From Shackletoniella antarctica (GTDB lineage Bacteria; Cyanobacteriota; Cyanobacteriia; Phormidesmidales; Phormidesmidaceae): 43,345 bases of DNA. Position numbers and translations under genes: made by a program. The stretch spans positions 1-43,345 of the forward strand of contig QBMN01000009.1 in NCBI GenBank assembly GCA_003241845.1. Direction: 5' to 3'. Below the pieces are notes generated by a model. It saw only the letters and a program-made list of their open reading frames with translations. It searched no databases and was not told where the DNA came from. This document shows positions 19,599 to 28,975 of this stretch, one piece after another; positions within the stretch are counted from its first letter, which is position 1, and each line of letters starts with the position of its first letter.

Positions 19599-20987
19599 TT
19601 GGGGGATTGGAGGAACCGTTTGACTTCACCACAGGCAAAGCCTAAGTTGGCCTTCTGGCAGCTTTGGAATATGAACGTTGGCTTCTTTGGCATTCAGTTT
19701 GGCTGGGGACTACAGATGGCCAATACCAGCGCTATTTTTGAGCATCTGGGGGCCGATGCCGATCAAATTCCGATTCTGTGGCTGGCCGCTCCTCTCACCG
19801 GACTTGTGGTGCAGCCCATCATCGGCAATCTCAGCGATAACACCTGGGGGGCTTTAGGTCGTCGCCGTCCTTACTTTTTAGTCGGGGCTATCTTTGGCTC
19901 TGCGGCCCTGCTGTGGATGCCGAATGTGGGTAGCCTTTGGATGGCCGTGGGCTTGCTCTGGATTTTAGACACCGCAGCCAACGTCAGCATGGAACCCTTT
20001 CGGGCCTTTGTGAGCGATCTTTTGCCTCCCCAGCAGCGCACTAAGGGGTTTACCATGCAGAGCCTGTTCATTGGCCTGGGGGCCGTGCTGGCTTCTGCCA
20101 TGCCGTGGTTGTTAACCAATGTCTTTGGGGTATCAGAAGGTGCCACCGATAGCGTGCCCTTGGTGGTTAAGATTTCCTTTTATACCGGGGCAGTGTTTTT
20201 TCTAGGCACTGTTCTGTGGACTGTTTTCACGACTGAAGAACGGCCTCCCCACGATATGGAGGCTTTTAAGGAGCAGCAGGAGCGGCGGCTTGGGGTCGGT
20301 GCCACGGTCAGAGAAATTATCACGGCCTTTCAGCAAATGCCTGGGACGATGCGGCAGTTGGCCTGGGTTCAGGGGTTTAGCTGGTTGGGCATGTACTGCG
20401 TCTTTTTGTACTTTCCTCCGGCAGTGGCCCACAACTTATTTGGCGCAGTTGAGGGGGGGTCGCCCCTCTACAGCCAGGGCATTGAGTGGGCCGGTATCTG
20501 CATTGCGGCCTACAACGCAGTTTGTTTTGGCGTGTCGTTTTTGCTGCCTCGCTTGGCTGCTGCGACCAGTCGCCCCATCGCCCATGCGCTGTGTCTCACC
20601 TGCGGCGGGTTGGGGCTGCTCTCTCTCTGGTTTGTGCCGTCGCCGCGCTGGCTGCTGCTGCCCATGGTTGGCTTGGGGGTGGCCTGGTCAAGCATTCTAT
20701 CTTTGCCCTATGCCATGCTGGCTGGGGCTTTGCCCGCCCGCAAAGGGGGGATTTATATGGGCATTTTCAATATGTTTATTGTGCTGCCCGAGATTATTAT
20801 TTCGCTGGGCTTGGGGTGGATTATGGCTCATCTACTCGACAACAATCGCTTGCTGGCGGTGGTGTTAGGCGGCATTTGCCTTTTGATTGCAGCGCCCCTA
20901 TCGCTGCGGGTTAAAGAGGCCACGCCACAGCCAGCCGTCGTAGCGACGCTTCAACCCGTGCTGGAATCTGATGCTGTCTCAAAATAA
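19599..20987 (+). CDS. MFS transporter, SLC45/sugar:cation symporter-like
   Basis: 12-TM pattern; NVGFFGIQFGWGLQMANTSAIFEHLGADADQIPILWLAAPLTGLVVQPIIGNLSDNTWGALGRRRPYFLVG. Confidence 0.85.
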   Translation: MGDWRNRLTSPQAKPKLAFWQLWNMNVGFFGIQFGWGLQMANTSAIFEHLGADADQIPILWLAAPLTGLVVQPIIGNLSDNTWGALGRRRPYFLVGAIFGSAALLWMPNVGSLWMAVGLLWILDTAANVSMEPFRAFVSDLLPPQQRTKGFTMQSLFIGLGAVLASAMPWLLTNVFGVSEGATDSVPLVVKISFYTGAVFFLGTVLWTVFTTEERPPHDMEAFKEQQERRLGVGATVREIITAFQQMPGTMRQLAWVQGFSWLGMYCVFLYFPPAVAHNLFGAVEGGSPLYSQGIEWAGICIAAYNAVCFGVSFLLPRLAAATSRPIAHALCLTCGGLGLLSLWFVPSPRWLLLPMVGLGVAWSSILSLPYAMLAGALPARKGGIYMGIFNMFIVLPEIIISLGLGWIMAHLLDNNRLLAVVLGGICLLIAAPLSLRVKEATPQPAVVATLQPVLESDAVSK

Positions 20988-21162
20988 ATGCAGCCGTGTG
21001 CTGAATCAAGAAACCTCAAAAAACGAAGTCTCAAACAAAAGGCGAAGCGGGCCTCAATGAGCCCTGACTACAGGCTCACTGTCCTTGCCGCAGGTCTCGC
21101 AACGCAGCACAATTTCCCGGTGCTTTTTCTTGCCCTTACCCTGATCACCCACTCACCCACTC

Positions 21163-21849
21163 CTACCGTCTTCCCTGGCCAAACAAAATCGCCTTGGCCT
21201 CCTCGGTCATGGTTGACTCAGAGCGAATCGTTTCGGCGATCGCATAGGCCCGCTCCACCGCTGGCCGCGTCTGAATAGCCTCAAACCAGCGCTTCAGGTT
21301 GGGGAAATCTGCCAGGTTTTGCTGCTGAGCTTCGTAGGGCACAATCCAGGGGTAGCAGGCCATATCGGCGATGGAGTAGTCGCCCGCGATGAAATCTTTC
21401 CCTTCGAGCTGAGTATCCAACACGCCGTAGAGGCGCTCGGTCTCTTTGACGTAGCGGGTGATGGCGTAAGGGATTTTTTCGGGGGCATAGATGCCAAAGT
21501 GGTGGTTTTGGCCCAGCATTGGCCCCAGACCGCCCATCTGCCAGTAGAGCCACTGGAGCACAGCGGTGCGATCGCGCCCATTCTCAGGCAAAAATTGCCC
21601 GGTTTTCTCAGCTAGATATTGCAAAATGGCCCCCGACTCAAACAGGCTCAAGGGTTCGCCACCATCCGCTGGCTCATGATCAACAATGGCGGGGATGCGG
21701 TTGTTGGGGGCAATGGCGAGAAAGTCGGGGGCAAACTGGTCGCCCTCGCCGATGTTGATCGGCTTGATGGTGTAATCGACCTCGGCCTCTTCGAGAAAAA
21801 TGGTGATCTTGTGACCATTGGGGGTCGTCCAGTAATACAGGTCGATCAT
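21163..21849 (-). CDS. Glutathione S-transferase / glutathione-dependent disulfide oxidoreductase (YfcG-like)
   Basis: MIDLYYWTTPNGHKITIFLEEAEVDYTIKPINIGEGDQF, GAILQYLAEKTG, QWLYWQMGGLGPMLGQNHHF. Confidence 0.9.
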   Translation of the reverse strand: MIDLYYWTTPNGHKITIFLEEAEVDYTIKPINIGEGDQFAPDFLAIAPNNRIPAIVDHEPADGGEPLSLFESGAILQYLAEKTGQFLPENGRDRTAVLQWLYWQMGGLGPMLGQNHHFGIYAPEKIPYAITRYVKETERLYGVLDTQLEGKDFIAGDYSIADMACYPWIVPYEAQQQNLADFPNLKRWFEAIQTRPAVERAYAIAETIRSESTMTEEAKAILFGQGRR

Positions 21850-22016
21850 GGCGAGTATCCTAGAGGGCAAAGCACGGGAGCAACCAAAATAGCCTAACCA
21901 AGTCTGCTGCCATTGTGGCGAATAATTGTGGCGAACATAGTACAATTGAACTGTTAAGCGGCGGCAGGCGCTACAATTGAAGTAGATAGTCAGGAATAGA
22001 GTGTCAGGAAAACGCG

Positions 22017-22724
22017 ATGGTACTGGCCCAAGACCACAACCTGCAAGACGTTGACGATGCTGAGCTGCCAGCGATGCCGCCCTGCGACCTCCCTAGCGAC
22101 GAGCCACCCTTGGAAAGCTATCTGCATTTGCAACAACTGCTGCTGCTGATTAAATGCCTCGACTGGCTGTGGCAAGACCGCGCCGACTACTTCGCCGCAG
22201 GCAACCTGACTATCTACTACAGCAGCCAAAAAATTAAAACCCGCGATTTCAAAGGCCCCGATTTCTTTGTGGTGCTGGGGACTGAGAAACGACCCCGCAA
22301 GAGCTGGACGGTGTGGGAAGAGGAGGGCAGGTACCCTAACCTGATTGTCGAACTGCTGTCAGACTCCACGGCCAAGGTAGATCGGACGGCGAAAAAACAG
22401 CTTTATCAAGACACCTTTCGCACCCCAGAGTACTTTTGGTTTAGCCCCGACACCCTGGAGTTTGAGGGCTACGCCCTGCTTGAGGGCGGCTACCAACCGA
22501 TCAAGCCCCAGGAGTCAGGGCTGCTGTGGAGCGGCCAACTCAACCTGTTTCTAGGGGTTCACGAGCGCCAGCTGCGGTACTTTTCGCCAACAGGTGAGCT
22601 AATTCCCACCCCGGAGGAAGCCGCCAAGACCGCCGAGCAGAAAGCCACCTACGCCGAACAAAGGGTCGATATCATGGCCGCCAAACTGCGGGAACTGGGG
22701 ATAGATCCTGATGCGCTGACCTAG
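22017..22724 (+). CDS. Uma2 family endonuclease (DUF820)
   Basis: ORF 235 aa; KGPDFFVVLGTEKRPRKSWTVWEEEGRYPNLIVELLSDSTAKVDR.KK.LYQDTFRTPEYFWFSP. Confidence 0.9.
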   Translation: MVLAQDHNLQDVDDAELPAMPPCDLPSDEPPLESYLHLQQLLLLIKCLDWLWQDRADYFAAGNLTIYYSSQKIKTRDFKGPDFFVVLGTEKRPRKSWTVWEEEGRYPNLIVELLSDSTAKVDRTAKKQLYQDTFRTPEYFWFSPDTLEFEGYALLEGGYQPIKPQESGLLWSGQLNLFLGVHERQLRYFSPTGELIPTPEEAAKTAEQKATYAEQRVDIMAAKLRELGIDPDALT

Positions 22725-22992
22725 ATTGTTTCTCCCTAAAACTTTTCCCTTTGGAAAATCTGGAGGACACCCAACAGTTCCTAGCTTGCTTTGGTCGAGC
22801 GTGGCAACCCTGACAGAATCAGGATTTTAGCCAGAATTGATCACACCCTCTAGGGCGGGAATGAATTCATTTCTTTGATTTTGTTCCCATCTGAGTCTCC
22901 ATCTAGCCTTAGAATCAAGCGATAATTTCTGACTCGCGCCCGAGCAGACCGGCCCCCGAGGGCCAGCCCACCGCCCCAGAGGATGACTTATT

Positions 22993-23760
22993 ATGGCCAT
23001 TATTGCCCTCAAAGCCTGGTATCTCGAAGCCTATGAGCCGGTGCGAGAGCTAGAAAAGCGCCCCCACGACCTGCGGCTGAGCAAAAATAGCCTGCTGAAA
23101 TCGGCGCTGCGGGCCGATTTTCTCGACGACAGCGCCGAAGTTAAGCAGTCGGTCTGGTTTCAGCGCTACCTCGACGGCGAGACGGTGGAGTTTTACATTG
23201 AGGGCAGTGGCGGCTATGCGATCGCCAACATAGACCTGATCAGCCACGAGATCTATTTTGCCAAGCTAGAGGTGATGGCTCACCTGGAGCCAATCATCTA
23301 CTTCTGCTACCAGCAGGAGTACAGCGCGTCGGCCGAAGCGCTGCATGGAGCGCTGAGCGATGCCGTGGAAAGCCTCAACAAAAAATCCCGCGTCGCCCTC
23401 ACCCTAGAGGTATCGCACCGGCTCAGCGACGGCCCCGCCCGGCTCAACAGCGCCCTCACTCGCAAAATTCGCAAGTCGCTGCTGTTTGTGGCCGACGGCA
23501 CCCCGATCGCGGCGGTGGAGGGCAACACCACCCTGCTGGTGCCCAGCCCCCACGTGTGCGTTGAGATGGGCTACGCGCTCCAGGCCAAGCCCGCCGAGCA
23601 GATTTTGCTGACTCAAATGGAGCGATCAGACATTGTGGGGCAATACCCCTTTGACCTGCCCGCCCAAAATCGGCTCACCTTTAAAACCAAAGCCGACATT
23701 GCCAAGCAGTTGCCCAAAGCCCTAGAGCAACACTTATCTCGCTTTAATCTTTGGGCTTAG
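22993..23760 (+). CDS. Conserved hypothetical protein; C-terminal half resembles TIR-like / nucleoside-deoxyribosyltransferase-like nucleotide-binding domains
   Basis: RKSLLFVADGTPI...LVPSPHVCVEMGYALQAKPAEQILLTQMERSDIVGQYPFDLPAQNRLTF pattern. Confidence 0.55.
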   Translation: MAIIALKAWYLEAYEPVRELEKRPHDLRLSKNSLLKSALRADFLDDSAEVKQSVWFQRYLDGETVEFYIEGSGGYAIANIDLISHEIYFAKLEVMAHLEPIIYFCYQQEYSASAEALHGALSDAVESLNKKSRVALTLEVSHRLSDGPARLNSALTRKIRKSLLFVADGTPIAAVEGNTTLLVPSPHVCVEMGYALQAKPAEQILLTQMERSDIVGQYPFDLPAQNRLTFKTKADIAKQLPKALEQHLSRFNLWA

Positions 23761-23905
23761 GAAAATCTCTATCGTAGACAGGATGGTTTAAGCCCCTGGG
23801 GAACGGTCGCCACTGTTAAGTAGATCACGGTGTCACCGGATTTTTTGTTTTACATTAAGGACGAATGCGTTCCCCCAGTTACGCCCCGCCCAAGAGAAAT
23901 TCACC

Positions 23906-24595
23906 ATGCTAGATGCCCCCGATATTCTCAGACTGCTGCACCCTTTTTTGGCCGTTACCTGGGTCATGCCGCTGATTGGCGTGGCCGTCTATTTCGCCAT
24001 ACAAACCCGCCAGCGGCGGTTGGCCGTCGTTAACAAAACCAAAACTACCATCCCCCCGGTGGTGGGGAAAGAACATGTGGGGGGGGGCCAGTGGCTCTCG
24101 GGGTCGGTGGTGGGGCTGGTGCTGCTGGGGCTAGCTCACCCGATCTTTAAAACCATTGCCCGCGAAAACGTCTGGGCTAGCGACCCGTTTCGGGTCATTT
24201 TTGTGGTGGTCGTGTACGCGCTAACCTTCGCTTCCCTAGCGTTTTTATATAAGTCTAGAACGCCCCTATGGCGTGGGGTAATGGCCACCCTCACCGGCAC
24301 GGGGTTGTGGCTGCTGGGCATGCAGCCGGGGGTGTGGCGGCGCGGCTTTGAGTGGTACGTTTCTCACTTTTATCTGGGCATGGCGGCGGCGATGCTAATG
24401 ATTTTTGCCCTGGCCACCCTGCCTGAGGTTTATAAGGCAAAGCGGTGGCGCATTGCCCACGCGGCGATCAACACCGTGGCGGTGCTGCTGTTTATCAGCC
24501 AGGGCATTACCGGCGTGCGCGACCTGCTCGAAATTCCGCTGCACTGGCAAGAGCCTTTTGTCTTTCAGTGCGACTTTGAGAATCGGACTTGCTGA
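23906..24595 (+). CDS. DUF4079 family membrane protein
   Basis: LLHPFLAVTWVMPLIGVAVYFAIQTRQRR, SHFYLGMAAAMLMIFALATLPEVYK.KRWRIAHAAIN. Confidence 0.8.
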   Translation: MLDAPDILRLLHPFLAVTWVMPLIGVAVYFAIQTRQRRLAVVNKTKTTIPPVVGKEHVGGGQWLSGSVVGLVLLGLAHPIFKTIARENVWASDPFRVIFVVVVYALTFASLAFLYKSRTPLWRGVMATLTGTGLWLLGMQPGVWRRGFEWYVSHFYLGMAAAMLMIFALATLPEVYKAKRWRIAHAAINTVAVLLFISQGITGVRDLLEIPLHWQEPFVFQCDFENRTC

Positions 24596-24612
24596 AGGGG
24601 GCGTAGGGTGCT

Positions 24613-24640
24613 CCCTGCCTGGCCATAGCACCAGGCAGGG
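24613..24640. terminator. Bidirectional hairpin between convergent genes
   Basis: Perfect 10-bp stem CCCTGCCTGG(24613-24622)/CCAGGCAGGG(24631-24640). Confidence 0.5.
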
Positions 24641-24652
24641 CTAGGTAGCTGC

Positions 24653-24985
24653 TTACTCTAGCAGGATGGTTTTGGTCAGAATGACCATCCACGTGGTTCC
24701 CGCTGGGGTGGATGCTCTAACATCTCCGCTCGACGACGGGGGCACGGGAATGGGGTCGCTCCAATCGTTGGGGTCGGCGTAGCCGTGGGCGTGGAGGATT
24801 TTGATGGTGCGGTCTATGCCTGCGCGGCTGCCGTAAAGCAGATGGCGCAACTTCTCGGGGTTGAGGGGCTTGAGGGGCCGGGTTCCTTGGTCGTTTCCGC
24901 CAACTCCTGATGAAAGCGGCAGGGACCCGGTCCCTGGGTTGGTCTCTGGGTTATCGCTGGCCTCTGGTTCGAGATATTCAAACAT
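24653..24985 (-). CDS. Hypothetical protein
   Basis: ORF from MFEYLEPEASDNPETN to TTWMVILTKTILLE; includes coherent segment LNPEKLRHLLYGSRAGIDRTIKILHAHGYADPNDWSDPIPVP. Confidence 0.6.
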   Translation of the reverse strand: MFEYLEPEASDNPETNPGTGSLPLSSGVGGNDQGTRPLKPLNPEKLRHLLYGSRAGIDRTIKILHAHGYADPNDWSDPIPVPPSSSGDVRASTPAGTTWMVILTKTILLE

Positions 24986-24988
24986 CGG

Positions 24989-25198
24989 TTCTGTCTCCGG
25001 TCGTGGTTGAGGAAGACAGAACGCGAAAACCCTAGCCACCCGCAGTTGAGATGCAAACTGAGGGGGCTAGGGTACGATGAGCCTAGCCTCGCAATCTGCC
25101 TGTTAGATTTGCGGGGTTAGCTGTTCGTGGGTGTTGGTAGCACCTGCGAACAGCGCCAAGATTTTCGAGTTCTGCGTGGTCACCGTTCTGCTGAACGG
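24989..25198. other. Run of five consecutive hairpins (candidate structured RNA or 5' UTR of 24653..24985)
   Basis: TTCTGTCT/AGACAGAA (24989-25021), CCCTAGCC..CAGTT/AACTG..GGCTAGGG (25030-25072), CGCAATCT/AGATTTGCG (25090-25113), GCTGTTCG/CGAACAGC (25120-25154), CCGTTC/GAACGG (25183-25198). Confidence 0.4.
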
Positions 25199-25376
25199 CT
25201 TAATGTAAGAGCATAGTGGTACAAAAGCTCGCCGTCAACCGTGTAGAAGCAGGCGTGGTGGTTGAGATGGTGACATAGGTAGATGCTAGATAACCCCGGC
25301 AGCAAGGAGCTTGTCCAGCACTTTTGACGGATAAGCACCCCAATCTAGCAGGCAAAGATTGTTGGCTTCGGTGAGC

Positions 25377-25409
25377 GGCGATTGCTGTCGCAGACGGCAA
25401 GCCGTTCGC
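25377..25409. repeat. 33-bp perfect direct repeat, copy 1 (GGCGATTGCTGTCGCAGACGGCAAGCCGTTCGC)
   Basis: Identical to 25481-25513. Confidence 0.9.
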
Positions 25410-25437
25410 GCCACACAAGAAATAGCTAAGCGATCAA

Positions 25438-25538
25438 GTATAGTAAATCATTGAAGTGGACATAATTTGTGATGAGTAGTGGCGATTGCTGTCGCAGACG
25501 GCAAGCCGTTCGCTTGCTGCTCAATTCAGCCGTTATGC
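25438..25538 (+). other. attC: attC-like recombination site 1 (degenerate) with copy 2 of the 33-bp repeat (25481-25513) between its arms
   Basis: GTATAGT-AAATCATTGAAGTGGACA...GCTCAATTCAGCC-GTTATGC; shares both arms with the 32266-32352 site. Confidence 0.5.
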
Positions 25539-25565
25539 GTAAGCAATTGCAACAGAATTTTTATA

Positions 25566-27104
25566 ATGACGAGTACCCAACAACGCGCCGCCCTGCAACG
25601 CCAAATCTGGCAAATTGCCAATGATGTTCGCGGCTCAGTCGATGGCTGGGATTTTAAGCAATACGTTCTCGGCACGCTGTTTTACCGTTTTATCAGTGAA
25701 AACTTTGCCAGCTACATTGAGGCTGGCGATGACAGCGTCCACTACGCCAAGCTGCCCGATAGTGTTATTACCGACGACATTAAAGATGATGCCATCAAAA
25801 CCAAAGGCTACTTTATTTACCCCAGCCAGTTGTTTGCCACGATCGCGGTCAATGCCAACACTAACGAAAGCCTGAATACTGACCTAGCGGCGGTTTTTGT
25901 GGCGATCGAAAGCTCTGCCAATGGCTACCCCTCTGAGACAGATATCAAGGGGCTGTTTGCTGACTTTGACACCACCAGCACCCGCCTCGGCAACACGGTT
26001 AAAGATAAAAACCTGCGCTTGGCTGCGGTACTAAAAGGGGTGGCAGGGCTAGAGTTTGGTGACTTTGATGCCAGCCATATCGACCTGTTTGGCGATGCCT
26101 ATGAGTTTTTGATCTCCAACTATGCCGCCAGTGCGGGTAAATCGGGGGGCGAGTTTTTTACGCCGCAGCACGTCTCTCGGCTGATTGCCCAGCTTGCCAT
26201 GCACCAGCAAACCAGCGTCAATAAAATTTATGACCCCGCCTGTGGTTCTGGTTCGCTGCTCTTGCAAGCTAAAAAGCACTTTGACGCTCACCTCATTGAA
26301 GACGGGTTTTACGGGCAGGAGATTAGCCACACGACCTATAACTTGGCGCGGATGAATATGTTTTTGCATAACATCAACTACGACAAGTTCAATATGCAGT
26401 TGGGCAATACGCTGACTGACCCGCATTTTGCTGATGAAAAGCCCTTTGATGCGATCGTCTCTAATCCGCCCTATTCGGTGAACTGGATTGGTAGTGATGA
26501 CCCGACGCTGATTAATGACGATCGCTTTGCGCCTGCTGGCGTACTTGCGCCCAAATCTAAGGCTGATTTTGCGTTTGTGCTGCATTGCTTGAGCTATTTA
26601 TCGAGCAAGGGCCGCGCGGCGATCGTGTGTTTCCCCGGTATTTTTTACCGTGGCGGTGCGGAAGCCAAAATCAGAAAGTATCTGGTGGATAACAACTATG
26701 TGGAAACGGTGATTGCTCTCGCGCCCAATCTGTTTTTTGGCACTACGATCGCGGTGACGATTTTGGTGCTATCTAAACATAAGACCGATACCGCTACTCA
26801 GTTTATTGATGCCAGTAGCCTGTTTAAAAAAGAAACGAACACCAACATCCTGACCGATGATCACATTGCCGAAATCATGGGGGTGTTTGATAGTAAGGAA
26901 AACGTTGATCACTTTGCCCGATCGGTGCCTTTTGAAGATATTGCTGATGATTACAATCTGTCGGTTAGTAGCTATGTGGAAGCCAAGGATACTCGCGAAG
27001 TGGTGGATATCACGGCGCTTAATGCTGAATTAAAAACCACTGTTGCGAAGATCGATCGCCTGCGTGCTGAGATTGATGCGATCGTGGCGGAGATTGAAGC
27101 ATGA
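25566..27104 (+). CDS. hsdM: Type I restriction-modification system DNA methyltransferase subunit HsdM
   Basis: [50 protein letters not shown] motif [18 protein letters not shown]; catalytic NPPYS. Confidence 0.96.
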   Translation: MTSTQQRAALQRQIWQIANDVRGSVDGWDFKQYVLGTLFYRFISENFASYIEAGDDSVHYAKLPDSVITDDIKDDAIKTKGYFIYPSQLFATIAVNANTNESLNTDLAAVFVAIESSANGYPSETDIKGLFADFDTTSTRLGNTVKDKNLRLAAVLKGVAGLEFGDFDASHIDLFGDAYEFLISNYAASAGKSGGEFFTPQHVSRLIAQLAMHQQTSVNKIYDPACGSGSLLLQAKKHFDAHLIEDGFYGQEISHTTYNLARMNMFLHNINYDKFNMQLGNTLTDPHFADEKPFDAIVSNPPYSVNWIGSDDPTLINDDRFAPAGVLAPKSKADFAFVLHCLSYLSSKGRAAIVCFPGIFYRGGAEAKIRKYLVDNNYVETVIALAPNLFFGTTIAVTILVLSKHKTDTATQFIDASSLFKKETNTNILTDDHIAEIMGVFDSKENVDHFARSVPFEDIADDYNLSVSSYVEAKDTREVVDITALNAELKTTVAKIDRLRAEIDAIVAEIEA

Positions 27105-28384
27105 ATTTTCTGGAAAAGCTGTTGGATGGCGTGGCGGTGGAGTGGAAGCCTCTGCGGAAAGTAGTATTGCCGACGAGTAATATTAAATGGAGAAATACAG
27201 ATCGAATCTATCGCTATATTGATTTAACCTCTGTTAGCATTGAAACCAAAAAAATAGCTGAAACAACCGAAATAACAGCCAATAATGCACCAAGCAGAGC
27301 GCAAAAGCTTGTTGAAAAAAATGATGTTATTTTTGCGACAACTCGACCATCTCAACAACGATATTGCTTAATTGATAATGAGTACTCTGGTGAAGTTGCC
27401 AGTACTGGCTACTGTGTTTTACGAGCCAAAAAAGATGAGGTGTTGCCAAAATGGATTCTATATTGCATTGCTTCAAATGATTTCAAAATCTATGTTGAAG
27501 AAAATCAAAGTGGTTCAGCATACCCTGCAATTTCGGACACCAAAGTCAAAGACTTTATAATCCCCATCCCGCCCCTCGAAATTCAAGCCGAAATCGTGCG
27601 GATTTTGGACACTTTTACAGCGCTGACCGCTGAGCTGACCGCCGAGCTGACCGCCGAGCTGACCGATCAAAAAAAACAATATAACTATTACCGCGATCAG
27701 TTGTTGAGTTTTGAAAAAGGTGAAGTGGAGTGGAAGACATTGGGGGAGATTGGCGAGTTTATTCGCGGAAAACGTTTCACCAAGGCGGATTACGTGGATG
27801 ATGGCATACAAGCTATTCACTACGGCGAAATTTACACACACTATGGAGTTTCAGCCTCTCATACGCTATCGCAGGTTCGGGCTGAAATGGCAGCATCATT
27901 ACGCTATGCAATCCCCGGCGATGTTGTCATGGCAGGTGTTGGTGAAACTGTTGAAGATGTTGGTAAGGCTGTTGCATGGATAGGAAGTGAGAAAGTAGCG
28001 ATTCACGATGATAGTTACGCTTTTCGTCATTCAATTAATCCAAAGTTTGTGTCCTATATGATGCAAACAACTACATTTATCAATGAGAAGGCGAAATATG
28101 TATCCAGTGGAAAGGTTAAGCGATTATTGATTAATGGAATTGAAAAAGTCCGAATACCAATCCCATACCCAAATGATCCTAAAAAATCGGTTGCCGAACA
28201 AGCCCGCATCGTCGCCATCCTCGACAAATTTGACACCCTCACCACCTCCATCCGCGAAGGCTTGCCCCATGAAATTGCCTTGCGCCAAAAGCAATACGAA
28301 TATTACCGCGATTTACTGCTCACCTTTCCCAAGCCTGAAGAGGTAGAGGCGCACCTTAACAGCATGGAGAAATCCCATGGATAA
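27101..28384 (+). CDS. hsdS: Type I restriction-modification specificity subunit HsdS (type IC-like)
   Basis: ATGA overlap with hsdM; two target-recognition domains and two conserved helical regions ([74 protein letters not shown]). Confidence 0.96.
   Translation: MNFLEKLLDGVAVEWKPLRKVVLPTSNIKWRNTDRIYRYIDLTSVSIETKKIAETTEITANNAPSRAQKLVEKNDVIFATTRPSQQRYCLIDNEYSGEVASTGYCVLRAKKDEVLPKWILYCIASNDFKIYVEENQSGSAYPAISDTKVKDFIIPIPPLEIQAEIVRILDTFTALTAELTAELTAELTDQKKQYNYYRDQLLSFEKGEVEWKTLGEIGEFIRGKRFTKADYVDDGIQAIHYGEIYTHYGVSASHTLSQVRAEMAASLRYAIPGDVVMAGVGETVEDVGKAVAWIGSEKVAIHDDSYAFRHSINPKFVSYMMQTTTFINEKAKYVSSGKVKRLLINGIEKVRIPIPYPNDPKKSVAEQARIVAILDKFDTLTTSIREGLPHEIALRQKQYEYYRDLLLTFPKPEEVEAHLNSMEKSHG
27626..27661 (+). 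repeat. Tandem 12-bp repeat encoding (TAEL)x3 in the HsdS central spacer
   Basis: ACC GCT GAG CTG | ACC GCC GAG CTG | ACC GCC GAG CTG, followed by ACC GAT. Confidence 0.95.
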
Positions 28385-28937
28385 AATTAGCCAAGTAAAA
28401 CAGCTTGTTAGCGAGATTAATCGTTTACATCGTGATTTTTCAAAGGATTATTTTGAAACAGGGCGGGTCGAAAAAATCAACCTTTCCAGAACCATAACCC
28501 ATGTGCCTGCCCCTCATATCTACAAGTATCGCCTCACCTTGCACGAGAGCGTGAACGATTACCTGATGATGGCAGGCATCGACATAAAATATTTTTATCG
28601 AGTCAAAACCCGCGAAAGTATCGACGACAAAATTGAACGCTTCTCAACGCGAGAAGATCAATACCCCGTTAATAACTGGCTCAATGATATTTTTGGCGCA
28701 CGCATTGTTTTAACAGCCGCAGAAATAACAGCCCTTATGGATTTGCTCGATGACTGGCAAGATGAACTAAACCTAAAAAACTGGTACTTGCGTAACAAAG
28801 AAGGCTATAGAGGCTTGCATATTTACTTTAAAAATAAAATCAACTTTTACTTCCCTTGGGAACTGCAAATTTGGGATGCAGAGGACATTCAAAGCAATAT
28901 TCAAAATCACGAAAAATTTAAACGTAACTTTGTTTAG
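28377..28937 (+). CDS. RelA/SpoT-domain nucleotidyltransferase-like protein encoded between hsdS and hsdR
   Basis: [18 protein letters not shown] (RxKxxxSxxxKxxR), [11 protein letters not shown] (D..G.R), [12 protein letters not shown] (GYRxLH), FPWELQIWD....NIQNHEKFK (ExQI...H); start overlaps hsdS stop by 8 nt. Confidence 0.82.
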   Translation: MDKISQVKQLVSEINRLHRDFSKDYFETGRVEKINLSRTITHVPAPHIYKYRLTLHESVNDYLMMAGIDIKYFYRVKTRESIDDKIERFSTREDQYPVNNWLNDIFGARIVLTAAEITALMDLLDDWQDELNLKNWYLRNKEGYRGLHIYFKNKINFYFPWELQIWDAEDIQSNIQNHEKFKRNFV

Positions 28938-28975
28938 TTTATTTAAAGAGCGACCGTAAAAAAAGAAGCCGAATC

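Noticed and set aside
21054-21152. 32-codon minus-strand GTG ORF MGDQGKGKKKHREIVLRCETCGKDSEPVVRAH with a CxxC motif
   Set aside because: Too short to support as a gene without comparative data, although the CxxC and Lys-rich start are suggestive.
25479-25565. Extended HsdM start in the ORF track ([14 protein letters not shown]...)
   Set aside because: That extension translates the 33-bp repeat and attC-like site 1; the HsdM family start [15 protein letters not shown] at 25566 is more credible.
26049-26585. 178-aa minus-strand ORF inside hsdM
   Set aside because: Antisense shadow of the methyltransferase with no recognisable domain.
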